Below the pieces are notes generated by a model. That model ran no database searches. It saw nothing but the letters and a program-made list of their open reading frames with translations, and was not told the DNA's origin. Below are positions 55,567 through 64,000 of a stretch of DNA of 64,000 nucleotides, piece by piece. Position numbers and translations under genes: made by a program. The first letter of the stretch is position 1, and each line of letters begins with the position of its first letter. Origin of the DNA: Motiliproteus sp041586735. GTDB taxonomy: Bacteria > Pseudomonadota > Gammaproteobacteria > Pseudomonadales > Balneatricaceae. Location of the stretch: assembly GCA_041586735.1 (NCBI GenBank), contig JBFGZQ010000005.1, positions 62,001-126,000 of the forward strand, given 5' to 3'.

Positions 55567-58182
55567 ATGAATACTCAATACCGTAAACCCCTGGCAGGTA
55601 CCGCGCTGGATTACTACGACACCCGCGCGGCTGTCGACGCGATTCAGGCAGGCTCCTACGCCAAACTGAACTACACCTCCAGGGTCCTGGCGGAACAGCT
55701 GGTGCGCCGTTGTGATCCCGCGTCACTGACCGCTTCGCTCAAACAGCTGATCGAGTGTAAGCAAGACCTGGACTTTCCCTGGTACCCCGCGCGGGTTGTT
55801 TGTCACGATATCTTAGGGCAGACCGCGTTGGTTGACCTGGCGGGTCTGCGTGATGCGATCGCCGATCAGGGGGGGGATCCGTCCAAAGTGAATCCGGTGG
55901 TGCCCACCCAGTTGATCGTCGATCACTCGCTGGCTGTTGAGGCTGCAGGCTTCGACCCCGATGCTTTCCAGAAGAACCGTGATATCGAAGACCGTCGTAA
56001 CGATGACCGTTTTCATTTTATCGAGTGGTGTAAGACCGCATTTGATAACGTGGATGTGATTCCCGCCGGTAACGGCATCATGCACCAGATCAACCTGGAG
56101 AAGATGTCTCCGGTGATTCAGGCGCGTGACGGCGTGGCCTTCCCCGATACCTGTGTCGGTACCGATTCACATACCCCACACGTCGATGCCCTGGGCGTTA
56201 TCGCTATCGGTGTCGGTGGTCTGGAAGCCGAAACCGTGATGCTGGGTCGCCCCTCGATGATGCGCCTTCCCGATATTATCGGCGTCAAACTGACCGGCAA
56301 GCGTCAGCCCGGTATCACGGCCACCGATATAGTGCTGGCGATTACCGAGTTTCTGCGCAATCAGAAAGTGGTTTCTGCTTATCTGGAGTTCTTCGGAGAG
56401 GGTGCTCGGGCGCTGACCATCGGCGACCGTGCGACGATCTCCAACATGACCCCCGAGTTCGGCGCCTCCGCCGGGATGTTCTATATCGACGAGCAGACCA
56501 TCGACTACTTAAAGCTGACCGGTCGTGAGCCTACCCAGGTGGCACTGGTTGAGCAGTATGCCAAACAGACCGGCCTCTGGGCCGATGATCTAGTGGACGC
56601 GCAGTACCAGCGGGTATTGGAGTTCGATCTGTCGACGGTGGTGCGCAATATGGCGGGACCCTCTAATCCGCATCGGCGTCTGCCGACCAGTGATCTGACC
56701 TCACGCGGTATCGCCAGCGACGAGATGCTGGCTGCTGCCAAGACCGAAGAAGCCGCAGGCCTGATGCCCGATGGCGCGGTGATCATCGCGGCGATCACCT
56801 CGTGCACCAACACCTCTAACCCGCGCAACGTCATCGCCGCGGCTTTGTTGGCGCGTAATGCCAACAAGTTGGGTCTGGTGCGTAAGCCTTGGGTCAAGAC
56901 CTCCTTCGCGCCGGGTTCCAAGGTCGCCAAGTTGTACCTAGAAGAAGCGGGTCTGCTCTCCGAGATGGAGAAGCTGGGTTTTGGTATCGTCGGTTACGCC
57001 TGCACCACCTGTAACGGCATGAGCGGCGCGCTGGATCCCAAGATCCAGCAGGAAATTATCGACCGCGACCTGTACGCTACTGCAGTGCTGTCGGGTAACC
57101 GTAACTTCGACGGCCGTATCCACCCGTACGCCAAGCAAGCCTTCCTGGCCTCACCACCCTTAGTGGTGGCCTACGCGATTGCCGGTACTATACGTTTCGA
57201 TATCGAAAAGGACGTGCTGGGCACCGATCAAGCCGGTAATGCGATCACCCTGAAAGACCTCTGGCCCAGTGACGAAGAGATCGATGCGATCGTCGCCAAG
57301 GCGGTTAAGCCCGAACAGTTCAACCAGGTGTATATCCCGATGTTCGACTTGGGTACGGTGGAGAAGTCGCCCAGTCCACTGTACGACTGGCGTCCGCAGA
57401 CCACCTATATCCGTCGCCCTCCCTACTGGGAAGGCGCCTTGGCAGGCGAACGTACCATGAAGGGGATGCGGCCGCTGGCGGTATTGGGTGACAACATCAC
57501 CACCGATCACCTGTCGCCCTCAAACGCGATTCAGGCCTCCAGTGCTGCAGGCGAATACTGCGCCAAGATGGGGTTGCCGGAAGAGGATTACAACTCGTAT
57601 GCGACCCACCGCGGCGATCACCTCACCGCACAGCGTGCCACCTTCGCTAACCCGAAATTGCTGAACGAGATGTGCCGTGATGCTAACGGTGACGTGAAGC
57701 AGGGCTCACTGGCGCGGATCGAGCCAGAAGGAACCGAGAGCCGTATGTGGGAGGCGATCGAGACCTACATGGAGCGTAAACAGCCGCTGATCATCATCGC
57801 CGGTGCCGACTACGGCCAGGGTTCTTCACGCGACTGGGCCGCCAAAGGTGTGCGTCTGGCGGGTGTTGAAACCATCGTCGCCGAAGGTTTCGAGCGGATT
57901 CACCGTACCAACCTAGTCGGTATGGGGGTGCTGCCACTGGAGTTCAAAGCCGGTGATACCCGTATGACCTACGCCATCGACGGTACGGAAACCTTTGATG
58001 TAGTGGGCGAGATCAGCCCGCGTTGCGACCTGAGCGTGGTGATGACCCGCACCAACGGTGAGCAGGTTGAGATCCCGGTGACCTGTCGTCTGGATACCGC
58101 CGAAGAGGTGCATGTCTACGGTGCCGGTGGTGTACTGCAGCGTTTCGCCCAGGACTTCCTGGAGTCGACGGCTGCTGCTTAA
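55567..58182 (+). CDS. acnD: Fe/S-dependent 2-methylisocitrate dehydratase AcnD
   Basis: Aconitase-like enzyme of 871 aa; with PrpF it turns 2-methylcitrate into 2-methylaconitate. Cluster ligands: ITSCTNTSNPRN and ACTTCNGMSG. Substrate and swivel motifs: DSHTPHVDALG, GDNITTDHLSPSNAI, ADYGQGSSRDWAAKG. The pairing with prpF shows this operon uses the AcnD/PrpF route instead of PrpD. An 8-G run lies at 55869-55876. Confidence 0.95.
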   Translation: MNTQYRKPLAGTALDYYDTRAAVDAIQAGSYAKLNYTSRVLAEQLVRRCDPASLTASLKQLIECKQDLDFPWYPARVVCHDILGQTALVDLAGLRDAIADQGGDPSKVNPVVPTQLIVDHSLAVEAAGFDPDAFQKNRDIEDRRNDDRFHFIEWCKTAFDNVDVIPAGNGIMHQINLEKMSPVIQARDGVAFPDTCVGTDSHTPHVDALGVIAIGVGGLEAETVMLGRPSMMRLPDIIGVKLTGKRQPGITATDIVLAITEFLRNQKVVSAYLEFFGEGARALTIGDRATISNMTPEFGASAGMFYIDEQTIDYLKLTGREPTQVALVEQYAKQTGLWADDLVDAQYQRVLEFDLSTVVRNMAGPSNPHRRLPTSDLTSRGIASDEMLAAAKTEEAAGLMPDGAVIIAAITSCTNTSNPRNVIAAALLARNANKLGLVRKPWVKTSFAPGSKVAKLYLEEAGLLSEMEKLGFGIVGYACTTCNGMSGALDPKIQQEIIDRDLYATAVLSGNRNFDGRIHPYAKQAFLASPPLVVAYAIAGTIRFDIEKDVLGTDQAGNAITLKDLWPSDEEIDAIVAKAVKPEQFNQVYIPMFDLGTVEKSPSPLYDWRPQTTYIRRPPYWEGALAGERTMKGMRPLAVLGDNITTDHLSPSNAIQASSAAGEYCAKMGLPEEDYNSYATHRGDHLTAQRATFANPKLLNEMCRDANGDVKQGSLARIEPEGTESRMWEAIETYMERKQPLIIIAGADYGQGSSRDWAAKGVRLAGVETIVAEGFERIHRTNLVGMGVLPLEFKAGDTRMTYAIDGTETFDVVGEISPRCDLSVVMTRTNGEQVEIPVTCRLDTAEEVHVYGAGGVLQRFAQDFLESTAAA

Positions 58183-58209
58183 CGGCTAACGAGGTAGTCG
58201 GGACAGATT

Positions 58210-58253
58210 CCGACCCACAGGGCGCTCGTTTGTGGGTCGGGTTTCAACCCGAC
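58210..58253. repeat. REP-like element, copy 1, with two competing hairpins
   Basis: CCGACCCACA (58210-58219) pairs with TGTGGGTCGG (58231-58240). The second arm also overlaps a perfect palindromic hairpin GTCGGGTTTCAACCCGAC. Only one of the two can form at a time. Confidence 0.7.
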
Positions 58254-58310
58254 GCAGGCTGGATTGCTGGCGCAGTATTGCCGGAACATATTTTGCTCCA
58301 CAGGGAGCAG

Positions 58311-58336
58311 GTTTGTGGGTCAGGTTTCAACCAGAC
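58311..58336. repeat. REP-like element, copy 2
   Basis: A 26-bp near copy (two differences) of 58228-58253, again of the form GTGGGTC-GGTTTCAACC-GAC. A further stem TGCTCC/GGAGCA lies just before it at 58294-58309. Confidence 0.65.
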
Positions 58337-58399
58337 AGTGCAGCGCCTGAAGCGCCCCGTACCACAGTTGAACCGCTACGAACATCGGAGAGAGAACAG

Positions 58400-59578
58400 A
58401 TGGCTCACGTTCCCCAGATTAAAATTCCCGCTACCTATATCCGTGGCGGCACCAGCAAAGGTGTGTTTTTCAACCTGACCGAGCTGCCCGAGGTGGCACA
58501 GGTTGCCGGTGCGGCGCGCGATGCGATGTTGCTGCGCGTAATCGGCAGTCCCGATCCTTACGGTAAGCAGACCGACGGCATGGGTGGTGCGACCTCTAGC
58601 ACCAGCAAGACGGTAATTCTGTCTAAAAGTCGCCAGCCGGATCATGATGTGGATTACCTGTTCGGTCAGGTGGCAATCGACAAGGCCTTTGTCGATTGGA
58701 GCGGTAACTGCGGTAACCTGACCGCAGCAGTCGGCGCCTTTGCGATCAGTAAGGGACTGGTGGATGCTAGCCGTATTCCCGCTGATGGCATCGCCGTGGT
58801 ACGGATCTGGCAGGCCAATATTAACAAGACCATCATCGCTAACGTGCCTATGACCGCCGGCGAGGTGCAGGAAACCGGCGACTTTGAGCTCGACGGGGTG
58901 ACCTTTCCGGCGGCCGAAGTGCAGGTGGAGTTTTTAGATCCCGCCGATGGTGAGGGTGCCATGTTTCCCACCGGCAATCTGGTTGATGATCTCGAGGTAC
59001 CGGGTGTCGGTGTCCTCAAAGTAACGCTGATCAACGCCGGTATCCCGACTATCTTCGTCAACGCCGATGCTATAGGTTACCGCGGTACCGAGTTGCAGGA
59101 GGTGATCAACGGCGATGATAAGGCGCTGGCCATGTTTGAGACTATTCGCGCCTATGGTGCGGTCCGTATGGGGCTGATTCGGAATATCGAAGAAGCGGCT
59201 GCTCGGCAGCATACCCCTAAGGTGGCTTTCGTTTCTGGCCCCGCCGCCTATGTCTCTTCCAGTGGTAAACAGATCGCTGCCGATGCCGTGGATCTGCATG
59301 TGCGTGCCTTGTCCATGGGTAAATTGCATCACGCCATGATGGGCACCGCAGCCGTTGCGATCGGCACGGCTGCGGCCATACCCGGTACCCTGGTGAATCT
59401 GGCTGCCGGTGGTGGCGCGCGTAAGGCGGTCACCTTTGGCCATCCGTCTGGCACCCTGAAGGTCGGTGCAGAGGCGCAACAGATCGATGGCGAGTGGAGC
59501 GTGAAGGCGGCGATCATGAGCCGCAGCGCCCGCGTGTTGATGGAAGGCTGGGTACGTATCCCTGGCGACTGTTTCTAA
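58400..59578 (+). CDS. prpF: 2-methylaconitate cis-trans isomerase PrpF
   Basis: Isomerase of 392 aa that works with AcnD. Family patterns: PATYIRGGTSKGVFF, DGMGGATSSTSKTVIL, VDWSGNCGNLTAAVGAFAI with the active-site Cys, and INAGIPTIFV. ATG at 58400 with GGAG at 58387-58390. Upstream in-frame sequence runs through the REP-like repeats and is not family-like. Its stop overlaps that of the convergent MaoC gene. Confidence 0.95.
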   Translation: MAHVPQIKIPATYIRGGTSKGVFFNLTELPEVAQVAGAARDAMLLRVIGSPDPYGKQTDGMGGATSSTSKTVILSKSRQPDHDVDYLFGQVAIDKAFVDWSGNCGNLTAAVGAFAISKGLVDASRIPADGIAVVRIWQANINKTIIANVPMTAGEVQETGDFELDGVTFPAAEVQVEFLDPADGEGAMFPTGNLVDDLEVPGVGVLKVTLINAGIPTIFVNADAIGYRGTELQEVINGDDKALAMFETIRAYGAVRMGLIRNIEEAAARQHTPKVAFVSGPAAYVSSSGKQIAADAVDLHVRALSMGKLHHAMMGTAAVAIGTAAAIPGTLVNLAAGGGARKAVTFGHPSGTLKVGAEAQQIDGEWSVKAAIMSRSARVLMEGWVRIPGDCF

Positions 59579-60054
59579 GCCGCAGTCCGGCAACGTAGGA
59601 AGTTAACCGCGATCATGCTCATCACCAGGTCTTTATCCTGATTAAGCACCTCGATCAAGGAACGTACGATGCCGCGGTCCGGCTTGGAGCGTGAGCGGGT
59701 GGCCTCGATTACCGTCACTTTAATCGACAGGCAGTCGCCCGGCCGCACGGGCTGCAGCCAGCGCAGTTCGTCTACACCCGGCGAACTGAGGCTGGCCACT
59801 TTTGAAAGATAATGGTCGGCATACAGGCGCATCATCAGCCCCGCGCTATGCCAGCCGCTGGCGATCAGGCCACCGAAGATGGTCTGCTTGGCGGCCTGCG
59901 GATCGGTATGGAAATCCTGGGGGTCGAAGCGCTTGGCGAAGCTGATTACCTCCTCCTCTTCGACCTCGATAGTGCCGAATTCGTGAACGGTGCTGGGAAT
60001 ATAATCTTCAAAGTAGCGTTCTTCGATGGGGGTGGTGAAGCTGGATTGATGCAT
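59575..60054 (-). CDS. MaoC-family dehydratase
   Basis: Enoyl-CoA hydratase-like protein of 159 aa with a hot-dog fold: RFDPQDFHTDPQAAKQTIFGGLIASGWHSAGL holds the Asp/His hydratase site. The rest matches the family (LRWLQPVRPGDCL). It may hydrate enoyl-CoA in fatty or propionate-related metabolism. It overlaps prpF tail to tail by 4 nt. Confidence 0.88.
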   Translation of the reverse strand: MHQSSFTTPIEERYFEDYIPSTVHEFGTIEVEEEEVISFAKRFDPQDFHTDPQAAKQTIFGGLIASGWHSAGLMMRLYADHYLSKVASLSSPGVDELRWLQPVRPGDCLSIKVTVIEATRSRSKPDRGIVRSLIEVLNQDKDLVMSMIAVNFLRCRTAA

Positions 60055-60518
60055 AGAGTCGCTCCTGAGTATGGAACCGGCTACTCGACATGACAGACTC
60101 CATAGATCTCTCTTCGTCTTTATCGCGGCCTGGCAAAGCGGTGGTTAATAGTCTTCTGCGTGGTGCAGATGTCTATCTTTGCTCATACTTAACGATCACG
60201 TCAACAAATAGCTCCGCTATTTTTTATTTGGAAATGTGCCATAACCTCCTGTGTCTGGACTCCGTCGCACCACCACCACAACAACAGCCGCAGGTGCGCC
60301 GTTCATGCCCGGTGGCTTTATCGGCTGTCGCCATCTTCACTCGCACGCTTGAGCGCCTCTCGTTAACCCCCTGTGCCATTGGCAGGCTCTCTCCATGCCG
60401 CGCCTTGCCGTAATTACTAGCTAAGACAGGGTTTTTTTGGGGGCTATAAACAACCCGCTGCGCTTTGATATTTTACACACGAAGAATATAATTGACGGCT
60501 TGTTCTAAAGGAGCCGTC
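60055..60518. other. Intergenic region with an isolated terminator
   Basis: 464 nt without a convincing gene. A 107-codon plus-strand frame (60090-60413) has no homology I recognise and runs through the terminator at 60206, so I do not call it. Confidence 0.4.
60206..60226 (+). terminator. Isolated rho-independent terminator
   Basis: AAATAGC, loop TCC, GCTATTT and then TTTA: a perfect 7-bp stem with T tract. No plus-strand gene ends near it; the MaoC gene upstream points the other way. It could end a small RNA. Confidence 0.5.
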
Positions 60519-61130
60519 ATGACTATCGCCGCTACGACAACAACTCATAGCCATTTTGAAGATTTGTTCGCGCTGATCAGTGGTACCACGTTCGTCGCGC
60601 TGGGGCTCTTGCTGTTTACTCAGCAGGGGTTGTTAACCGGAGGTACCGCCGGATTAGCGCTGTTGTTGACCCATACGACCGGACTGAGTTTCGGGACGGT
60701 GTTTTTTATCATCAACTTGCCGTTTTACTGGTTGGCCTGGAAACAGATGGGCTGGCGTTTCTGCGTGAATACCTTTGTCTCCGTGGTGACTGTGTCGATG
60801 ATGGTAGATCATGCTGACCGGGTGATTGAGGTCTCGCGGGTCAATCCGCTGGTCGCGGCTATAGTCGGTGGCTTCTTGATGGGCATGGGAATGCTGATTC
60901 TGTTTCGGCATCGCTCCAGCCTGGGAGGCGTAGGGATTTTGGCGTTATTTTTACAAGCACGCTACGCTATCCGTGCGGGTAAATTTCAGCTGGGTGTCGA
61001 CTGCCTGATCCTGATGTGCTCTTTTTTTATCGTCAGTTGGGAGCAGTTGCTATTTTCGGTGTTAGGTGCTGCGGCATTGAATATGGTGATCACCCTGAAT
61101 CACAAACCGGGCCGCTACCACATTACGTAA
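60519..61130 (+). CDS. YitT-family membrane protein
   Basis: Inner-membrane protein of 203 aa with about five helices, matching the YitT pattern: FVALGLLLFTQQGLLTGGTAGLALLLTHTTGLSFGTVFFIINLPFY and RHRSSLGGVGILALFLQ. The function is unknown. ATG at 60519 has AAAGGAG upstream. Confidence 0.85.
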   Translation: MTIAATTTTHSHFEDLFALISGTTFVALGLLLFTQQGLLTGGTAGLALLLTHTTGLSFGTVFFIINLPFYWLAWKQMGWRFCVNTFVSVVTVSMMVDHADRVIEVSRVNPLVAAIVGGFLMGMGMLILFRHRSSLGGVGILALFLQARYAIRAGKFQLGVDCLILMCSFFIVSWEQLLFSVLGAAALNMVITLNHKPGRYHIT

Positions 61131-61209
61131 TTTCCTGTAGTTATGCGCTTGCTAACAGCGTGGTGCTGTCGTATAAAAGCACTCTTTCCATAACCTAGAT
61201 GGCTATTTT

Positions 61210-61860
61210 ATGAGCTTTGATGACACGCTGTTTGAGCGCAATCGCCAGTGGGCGGACACCATCAAGAAGGATGATCCCGATTTTTTTAAGCGTCTGTCTG
61301 AGCAGCAGAATCCTGAGATTCTGTGGATCGGTTGCTCCGATAGCCGGGTTCCCGCTAACCAGTTGCTGCGTCTGGCTCCGGGCGAAGTTTTTGTGCACCG
61401 TAATATCGCCAATGTAGTCGTGCATACCGACCTGAATTGCCTGTCGGTAATCCAATTTGCGGTGGAGGTGCTCAAGGTTAAACATATTATCGTCTGTGGC
61501 CACTATGGCTGCGGCGGAGTGAAATCGGCACTAGAGAATATTGATCATGGCTTGATCGATAACTGGCTGCGCCATATCAAGGATGTGTACCGTTTTCATC
61601 AACATGCATTGGATCAGTGCAGCACACCGAAAGCCAAGGTTGATCTGCTCTGCGAGCTCAATGTGATCGAGCAGGTTGCCAACGTCTGTCATACCACTAT
61701 TGCTCAAAAAGCCTGGCAAGATGGGCAGGAGCTGACTGTCCATGGTTGGATCTACAGCATCGAAAACGGCATCCTCAAGGACCTCTCGGTGACGGTTAAT
61801 GGCCCCTCCGCGATTGCCGACATTAATCGTATCGCATTCGATTCGCCGGCAGAGGTTTAG
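61210..61860 (+). CDS. can: Beta-class carbonic anhydrase Can
   Basis: Zinc enzyme of 216 aa that interconverts CO2 and bicarbonate. Zinc ligands are in WIGCSDSRVPANQLL (Cys, with the Asp/Arg pair) and VCGHYGCGGVKSAL (His and Cys). It stands alone on the plus strand; a hairpin with CGCCTG/CAGGCG arms (61893-61919) follows. Confidence 0.94.
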   Translation: MSFDDTLFERNRQWADTIKKDDPDFFKRLSEQQNPEILWIGCSDSRVPANQLLRLAPGEVFVHRNIANVVVHTDLNCLSVIQFAVEVLKVKHIIVCGHYGCGGVKSALENIDHGLIDNWLRHIKDVYRFHQHALDQCSTPKAKVDLLCELNVIEQVANVCHTTIAQKAWQDGQELTVHGWIYSIENGILKDLSVTVNGPSAIADINRIAFDSPAEV

Positions 61861-62199
61861 CCTCAGCTGGGCCTATATGGGCCTGTGTAAGTCGCCTGTT
61901 AGCCAGGTTCTAGCAGGCGCAAGAGCCTATCAGGCGTTTGAGCGTTTAAAAGATGTCATTTCGTAATAATTGCTCTTCTTCTGCTTGGTCATCCTTCTCT
62001 TGCACCGGAATCAGTGGCTTCATCTTGACATGGCAATCAAATGCCGAGAGCTGATATAATCCACGAATGGAAAATATAGACCTCAGAAAGTTGTCAGCTG
62101 ATGCCGGCAAAGAGCTTAGACAGTTTGCTTGGTTTCGCTGCGCTGCACACTTTAGCAAACAATTATCAGCCTCTTAAATAGGCGTTATGAGTAAATCAA
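61861..62199. other. AT-rich intergenic stretch with transposase-like scrap
   Basis: 339 nt downstream of can. It holds the IS630-like scrap at 62067-62177 and a CGCCTG/CAGGCG hairpin (61893-61919). A 70-codon minus-strand frame (61946-62158) overlaps it; I do not call it a gene. Confidence 0.4.
62067..62177 (+). pseudogene. Possible N-terminal scrap of an IS630-type transposase
   Basis: A 36-codon frame begins MENIDLRKLSADAGKELRQ, which resembles the first residues of IS630-family transposases, then departs into unrelated residues and stops. TTGACA and TATAAT occur upstream but with a 24-bp gap. No inverted repeats or other transposase part were found. Confidence 0.4.
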
Positions 62200-62565
62200 A
62201 TGAATAGAGTTATCATTTTGTTGTTAGCAATAGGCTTGTTTGGTTGTAGTGAGTCACTTGATATTCGGTTGGAACCTGAAGTGAACATGTTTTTTAGCCA
62301 TGATCCCAAGCAAAAAATACGTATTACTCAGGAAGATGAAGTGTATGCCATTCTCAACGAGTGGCTACGTGATAACAAAGCCGATTGGCATGCCACGTCT
62401 GGTCGTTATTCTGGTGGGGTCTATATCGAGTCTGGCAACTATGGTATTCAAGTTGCTGAGTCAAAAGTTGTTATTTACTCAATAATAAATAATAAACCCA
62501 AGGCCATGTATGTCCAAGATATTAAAAAGAGTGAGTTAAGTGCAATCTTGAATTTTGCTAAATAA
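62200..62565 (+). CDS. Hypothetical lipoprotein, orphan
   Basis: Protein of 121 aa that starts with a lipoprotein signal (VIILLLAIGLFGCSES, Cys16 as lipid site). The mature part is charged, with no domain I recognise. Codon and base use is clearly more AT-rich than in the neighbours, pointing to recent transfer. Confidence 0.65.
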   Translation: MNRVIILLLAIGLFGCSESLDIRLEPEVNMFFSHDPKQKIRITQEDEVYAILNEWLRDNKADWHATSGRYSGGVYIESGNYGIQVAESKVVIYSIINNKPKAMYVQDIKKSELSAILNFAK

Positions 62566-62739
62566 GCTCATAGTGAAAACTTTAAACGGCAAGATACAGC
62601 TGGCTTTTTTACTCCGTTCAAGATTTTAGTTAGATATGTTATTGAACTTAAGTAAATGTTAGGACTTATAAGAGTCATGGGAAGTCGGTAATAATAAAGA
62701 AAGCTGATCCTATCGCTAAATACAGGAACCATAATCTAC

Positions 62740-62982
62740 ATGACTAAAAGAAAAGGTGTATTACAGAAGCTATCACTCGTTTCGGCTGTGGTAAGTTTTG
62801 CGTTAGCATTGGCTACAGGCGTTATGCTGTATCTTCGGTTGGAGAATACAGGTATCGATAACCCCATATCATCCAGCCTTATTTCATCCACGTTTTTCTT
62901 CGTATGTGTTGGGGTTGTTCTTGCCGTCATGGGGACGGCCGATATATCCAGTTTTAAAGCTGATAGCTCTGAAGGGAAATGA
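62740..62982 (+). CDS. Hypothetical two-helix membrane protein, orphan
   Basis: Protein of 80 aa with two hydrophobic helices (LVSAVVSFALALATGVMLYL and LISSTFFFVCVGVVLAVMG) and a short polar tail. No known family. It shares the AT-rich composition of the preceding orphan gene. Confidence 0.6.
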   Translation: MTKRKGVLQKLSLVSAVVSFALALATGVMLYLRLENTGIDNPISSSLISSTFFFVCVGVVLAVMGTADISSFKADSSEGK

Positions 62983-63395
62983 AAATATTAAAGGTCAGCG
63001 CCCTTTAAAGGCACAAAGCTCTAACGAATAAGGATAGATTGCGCGAAGCCGCGATCTATCCTGTTGGGCACCTCGCATAGCCGAGGTTTAATTGAATTTC
63101 GCCGCTCAACAAACATCATGACTGAATTCATTTCAATTTCTTTGGCAGGCCCCTACTTTTCCACGCGGTCTGGCCACTTTTCTTCCCGAATCGCCCTAAT
63201 TATCGGCTCTACGGCGGGTATGTGCTGGTTCTCAGCCGTCCGTGATCTAGTCTTTAATGTTGCTGGTGCTCAAATAACTGGGCACCTGTGCATCACTGGT
63301 CTATAACTCATTGAACGTATTGATTGTCACTGTTTACGACCCAGAATGATCCTTGTAATCAATCAGGATGCCGCTACAGCCAACGGGAGACGAGA
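62983..63395. other. Intergenic stretch upstream of pntA with strong hairpins
   Basis: 413 nt with no convincing gene. A long hairpin (AGGATAGAT paired with ATCTATCCT, extended by an inner GC stem) lies at 63030-63061, followed by ACCTCG/CGAGGT near 63070-63087. A 62-codon frame from 63118 has no family features. Confidence 0.45.
63030..63061. repeat. Strong imperfect hairpin before pntA
   Basis: Nine perfect outer pairs (AGGATAGAT/ATCTATCCT), one G-T pair and an inner GCG/CGC stem. GTTGGGC follows directly. It may be a terminator-like or recombination hairpin. Confidence 0.65.
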
Positions 63396-64000
63396 ATGAA
63401 AATTGGAGTGCCTAAGGAGATTCACGCGGGTGAAAAGCGTGTAGCAACAACGCCTGCGTTGATCAAGCAGCTGCAACAGATGGGCTACCAAGTCGCGATC
63501 GAAGCGGGGGCGGGCGAAGAGGCTAAGTTTGTTGATCAGGCGTATCGCGCCGCCGGTGCTGAAGTGATCGAGGGTGCTGCCGCGCTCTGGGCTGCCAGTG
63601 ATATCGTTATTAAAGTTCGGCCGCCGGAGGAGCATCCGACGCTGGCTGTGCATGAGGTCGAGCTCCTCAATGAGGGTGCGGTGCTGGTGTGCTTTTTATG
63701 GCCGGCCCAGAATCCCGAACTAATGCAGCGCCTAGCGGCGCGTAAGGTCAGCGTGCTGGCTATGGATTCGGTGCCGCGGATCAGCCGTTCGCAGCGCTGC
63801 GATGCCCTGAGCTCCATGGCTAACATCGCCGGTTATAAAGCGGTCGTTGAAGCCTCGAATCAATTCGGACGTTTTCTGAATGGCCAAATTACCGCCGCTG
63901 GACGGGTTCATCCGGCCAAGGTGCTGATTATCGGTGCGGGGGTGGCAGGACTCGCCGCAGTGGGCACGGCCGGCAGGATGGGTGCGATCGTACGCGCCTT
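63396..64000 (+). CDS. pntA: NAD(P) transhydrogenase alpha subunit PntA, partial at window end
   Basis: The frame starts with ATG at 63396 (GGGAGACGAG just upstream) and runs off the window after about 201 residues. The start MKIGVPKEIHAGEKRVATTP, the NAD-site segments RISRSQRCDALSSMANIAGYKAV and VLIIGAGVAGLAAVGTA are typical of PntA or an AlaDH/PNT N-terminal domain. It transfers hydride between NADH and NADP at the inner membrane. Confidence 0.92.
   Translation, partial: MKIGVPKEIHAGEKRVATTPALIKQLQQMGYQVAIEAGAGEEAKFVDQAYRAAGAEVIEGAAALWAASDIVIKVRPPEEHPTLAVHEVELLNEGAVLVCFLWPAQNPELMQRLAARKVSVLAMDSVPRISRSQRCDALSSMANIAGYKAVVEASNQFGRFLNGQITAAGRVHPAKVLIIGAGVAGLAAVGTAGRMGAIVRA

Noticed and set aside
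60090..60413. 107-codon plus-strand frame
   Set aside because: It runs through a clear terminator and shows no family features.
62025..62060. TTGACA and TATAAT as a promoter
   Set aside because: Both boxes are perfect, but the 24-bp spacer is too long for sigma-70.
61946..62158. 70-codon minus-strand frame after can
   Set aside because: Overlaps the IS630-like scrap and shows no family pattern; only its end (EEEQLL region) looks protein-like.
62120..62190. attC-like end (GTTTGCT/AGCAAAC arms, GGCGTTATG) before the orphan lipoprotein
   Set aside because: No left core RYYYAAC is found and the right core reads GTTATGA. Too weak to call.
63020..63070. Integron attC site suggested by TAAC, inverted arms and GTTGGGC
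   Set aside because: The right core matches GTTRRRY, but the left core fits poorly (CTCTAAC) and the spacer is five bases on the left and none on the right, so the symmetric attC layout fails. No integrase is present.
63118..63306. 62-codon frame before pntA
   Set aside because: No ribosome-binding site and no recognisable domain.

Overview
The window is a 64 kb chromosomal piece of a Gram-negative gammaproteobacterium with moderately high GC. The block rluC / rne / murB / ptpA-like / kdsB / trm112-like / lpxK / exbD / exbB follows the order known from Pseudomonas. The GntR-prpB-prpC-acnD-prpF methylcitrate operon, thrH and pntA also fit Pseudomonadales or Oceanospirillales-like bacteria, probably aquatic. 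I cannot name a genus from sequence alone.

Layout. (1) 0-14 kb is mostly core genes: an MscS-type channel, a sensor diguanylate cyclase with a substrate-binding-protein domain, an EamA exporter, FKBP, three separate DEAD-box helicases within about 6 kb, a YebC paralogue, a VF530-like protein and a large FAD oxidoreductase. (2) 14-37 kb is an accessory region built around the PEP-CTERM/exosortase world. It holds a PEP-CTERM substrate, a group II intron remnant, the TPR protein PrsT, a hexapeptide acyltransferase / glycosyltransferase / ThiF-nitroreductase operon divergent from an RND efflux pair, a LuxI-like exosortase-associated acyltransferase, a trypsin-like protease with PrsK/PrsR, and an HPr-rel-A cluster (nucleotidyltransferase, HprK-like kinase, PqqD-like protein, leader-bearing exported protein). 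No exosortase gene lies in the window. (3) 37-49.8 kb is the conserved envelope and RNA block, with a hemerythrin inserted between kdsB and the phosphatase gene. (4) 49.8-61.9 kb holds pabB, an alpha/beta hydrolase, the methylcitrate operon, a MaoC hydratase, a YitT-like membrane protein and a carbonic anhydrase. (5) 61.9-63.4 kb is a small AT-rich island with two orphan genes, followed by the start of pntA, cut by the window edge.

How it may work together. PrsK-PrsR is the known two-component pair of PEP-CTERM systems, and PrsR is a sigma-54 activator. Sigma-54-like elements (GG-N10-GC) lie upstream of both the PEP-CTERM gene and the HPr-rel-A cluster, so both may belong to one PrsR/RpoN regulon; this is inference. 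The 20-29.5 kb genes (adenylating ThiF-nitroreductase, glycosyltransferase, two acyltransferases, efflux pump) look like a pathway that makes and exports a modified small molecule or surface glycan. The HPr-rel-A cluster looks like a peptide or protein modification system. These two are the best candidates for undescribed biology here.
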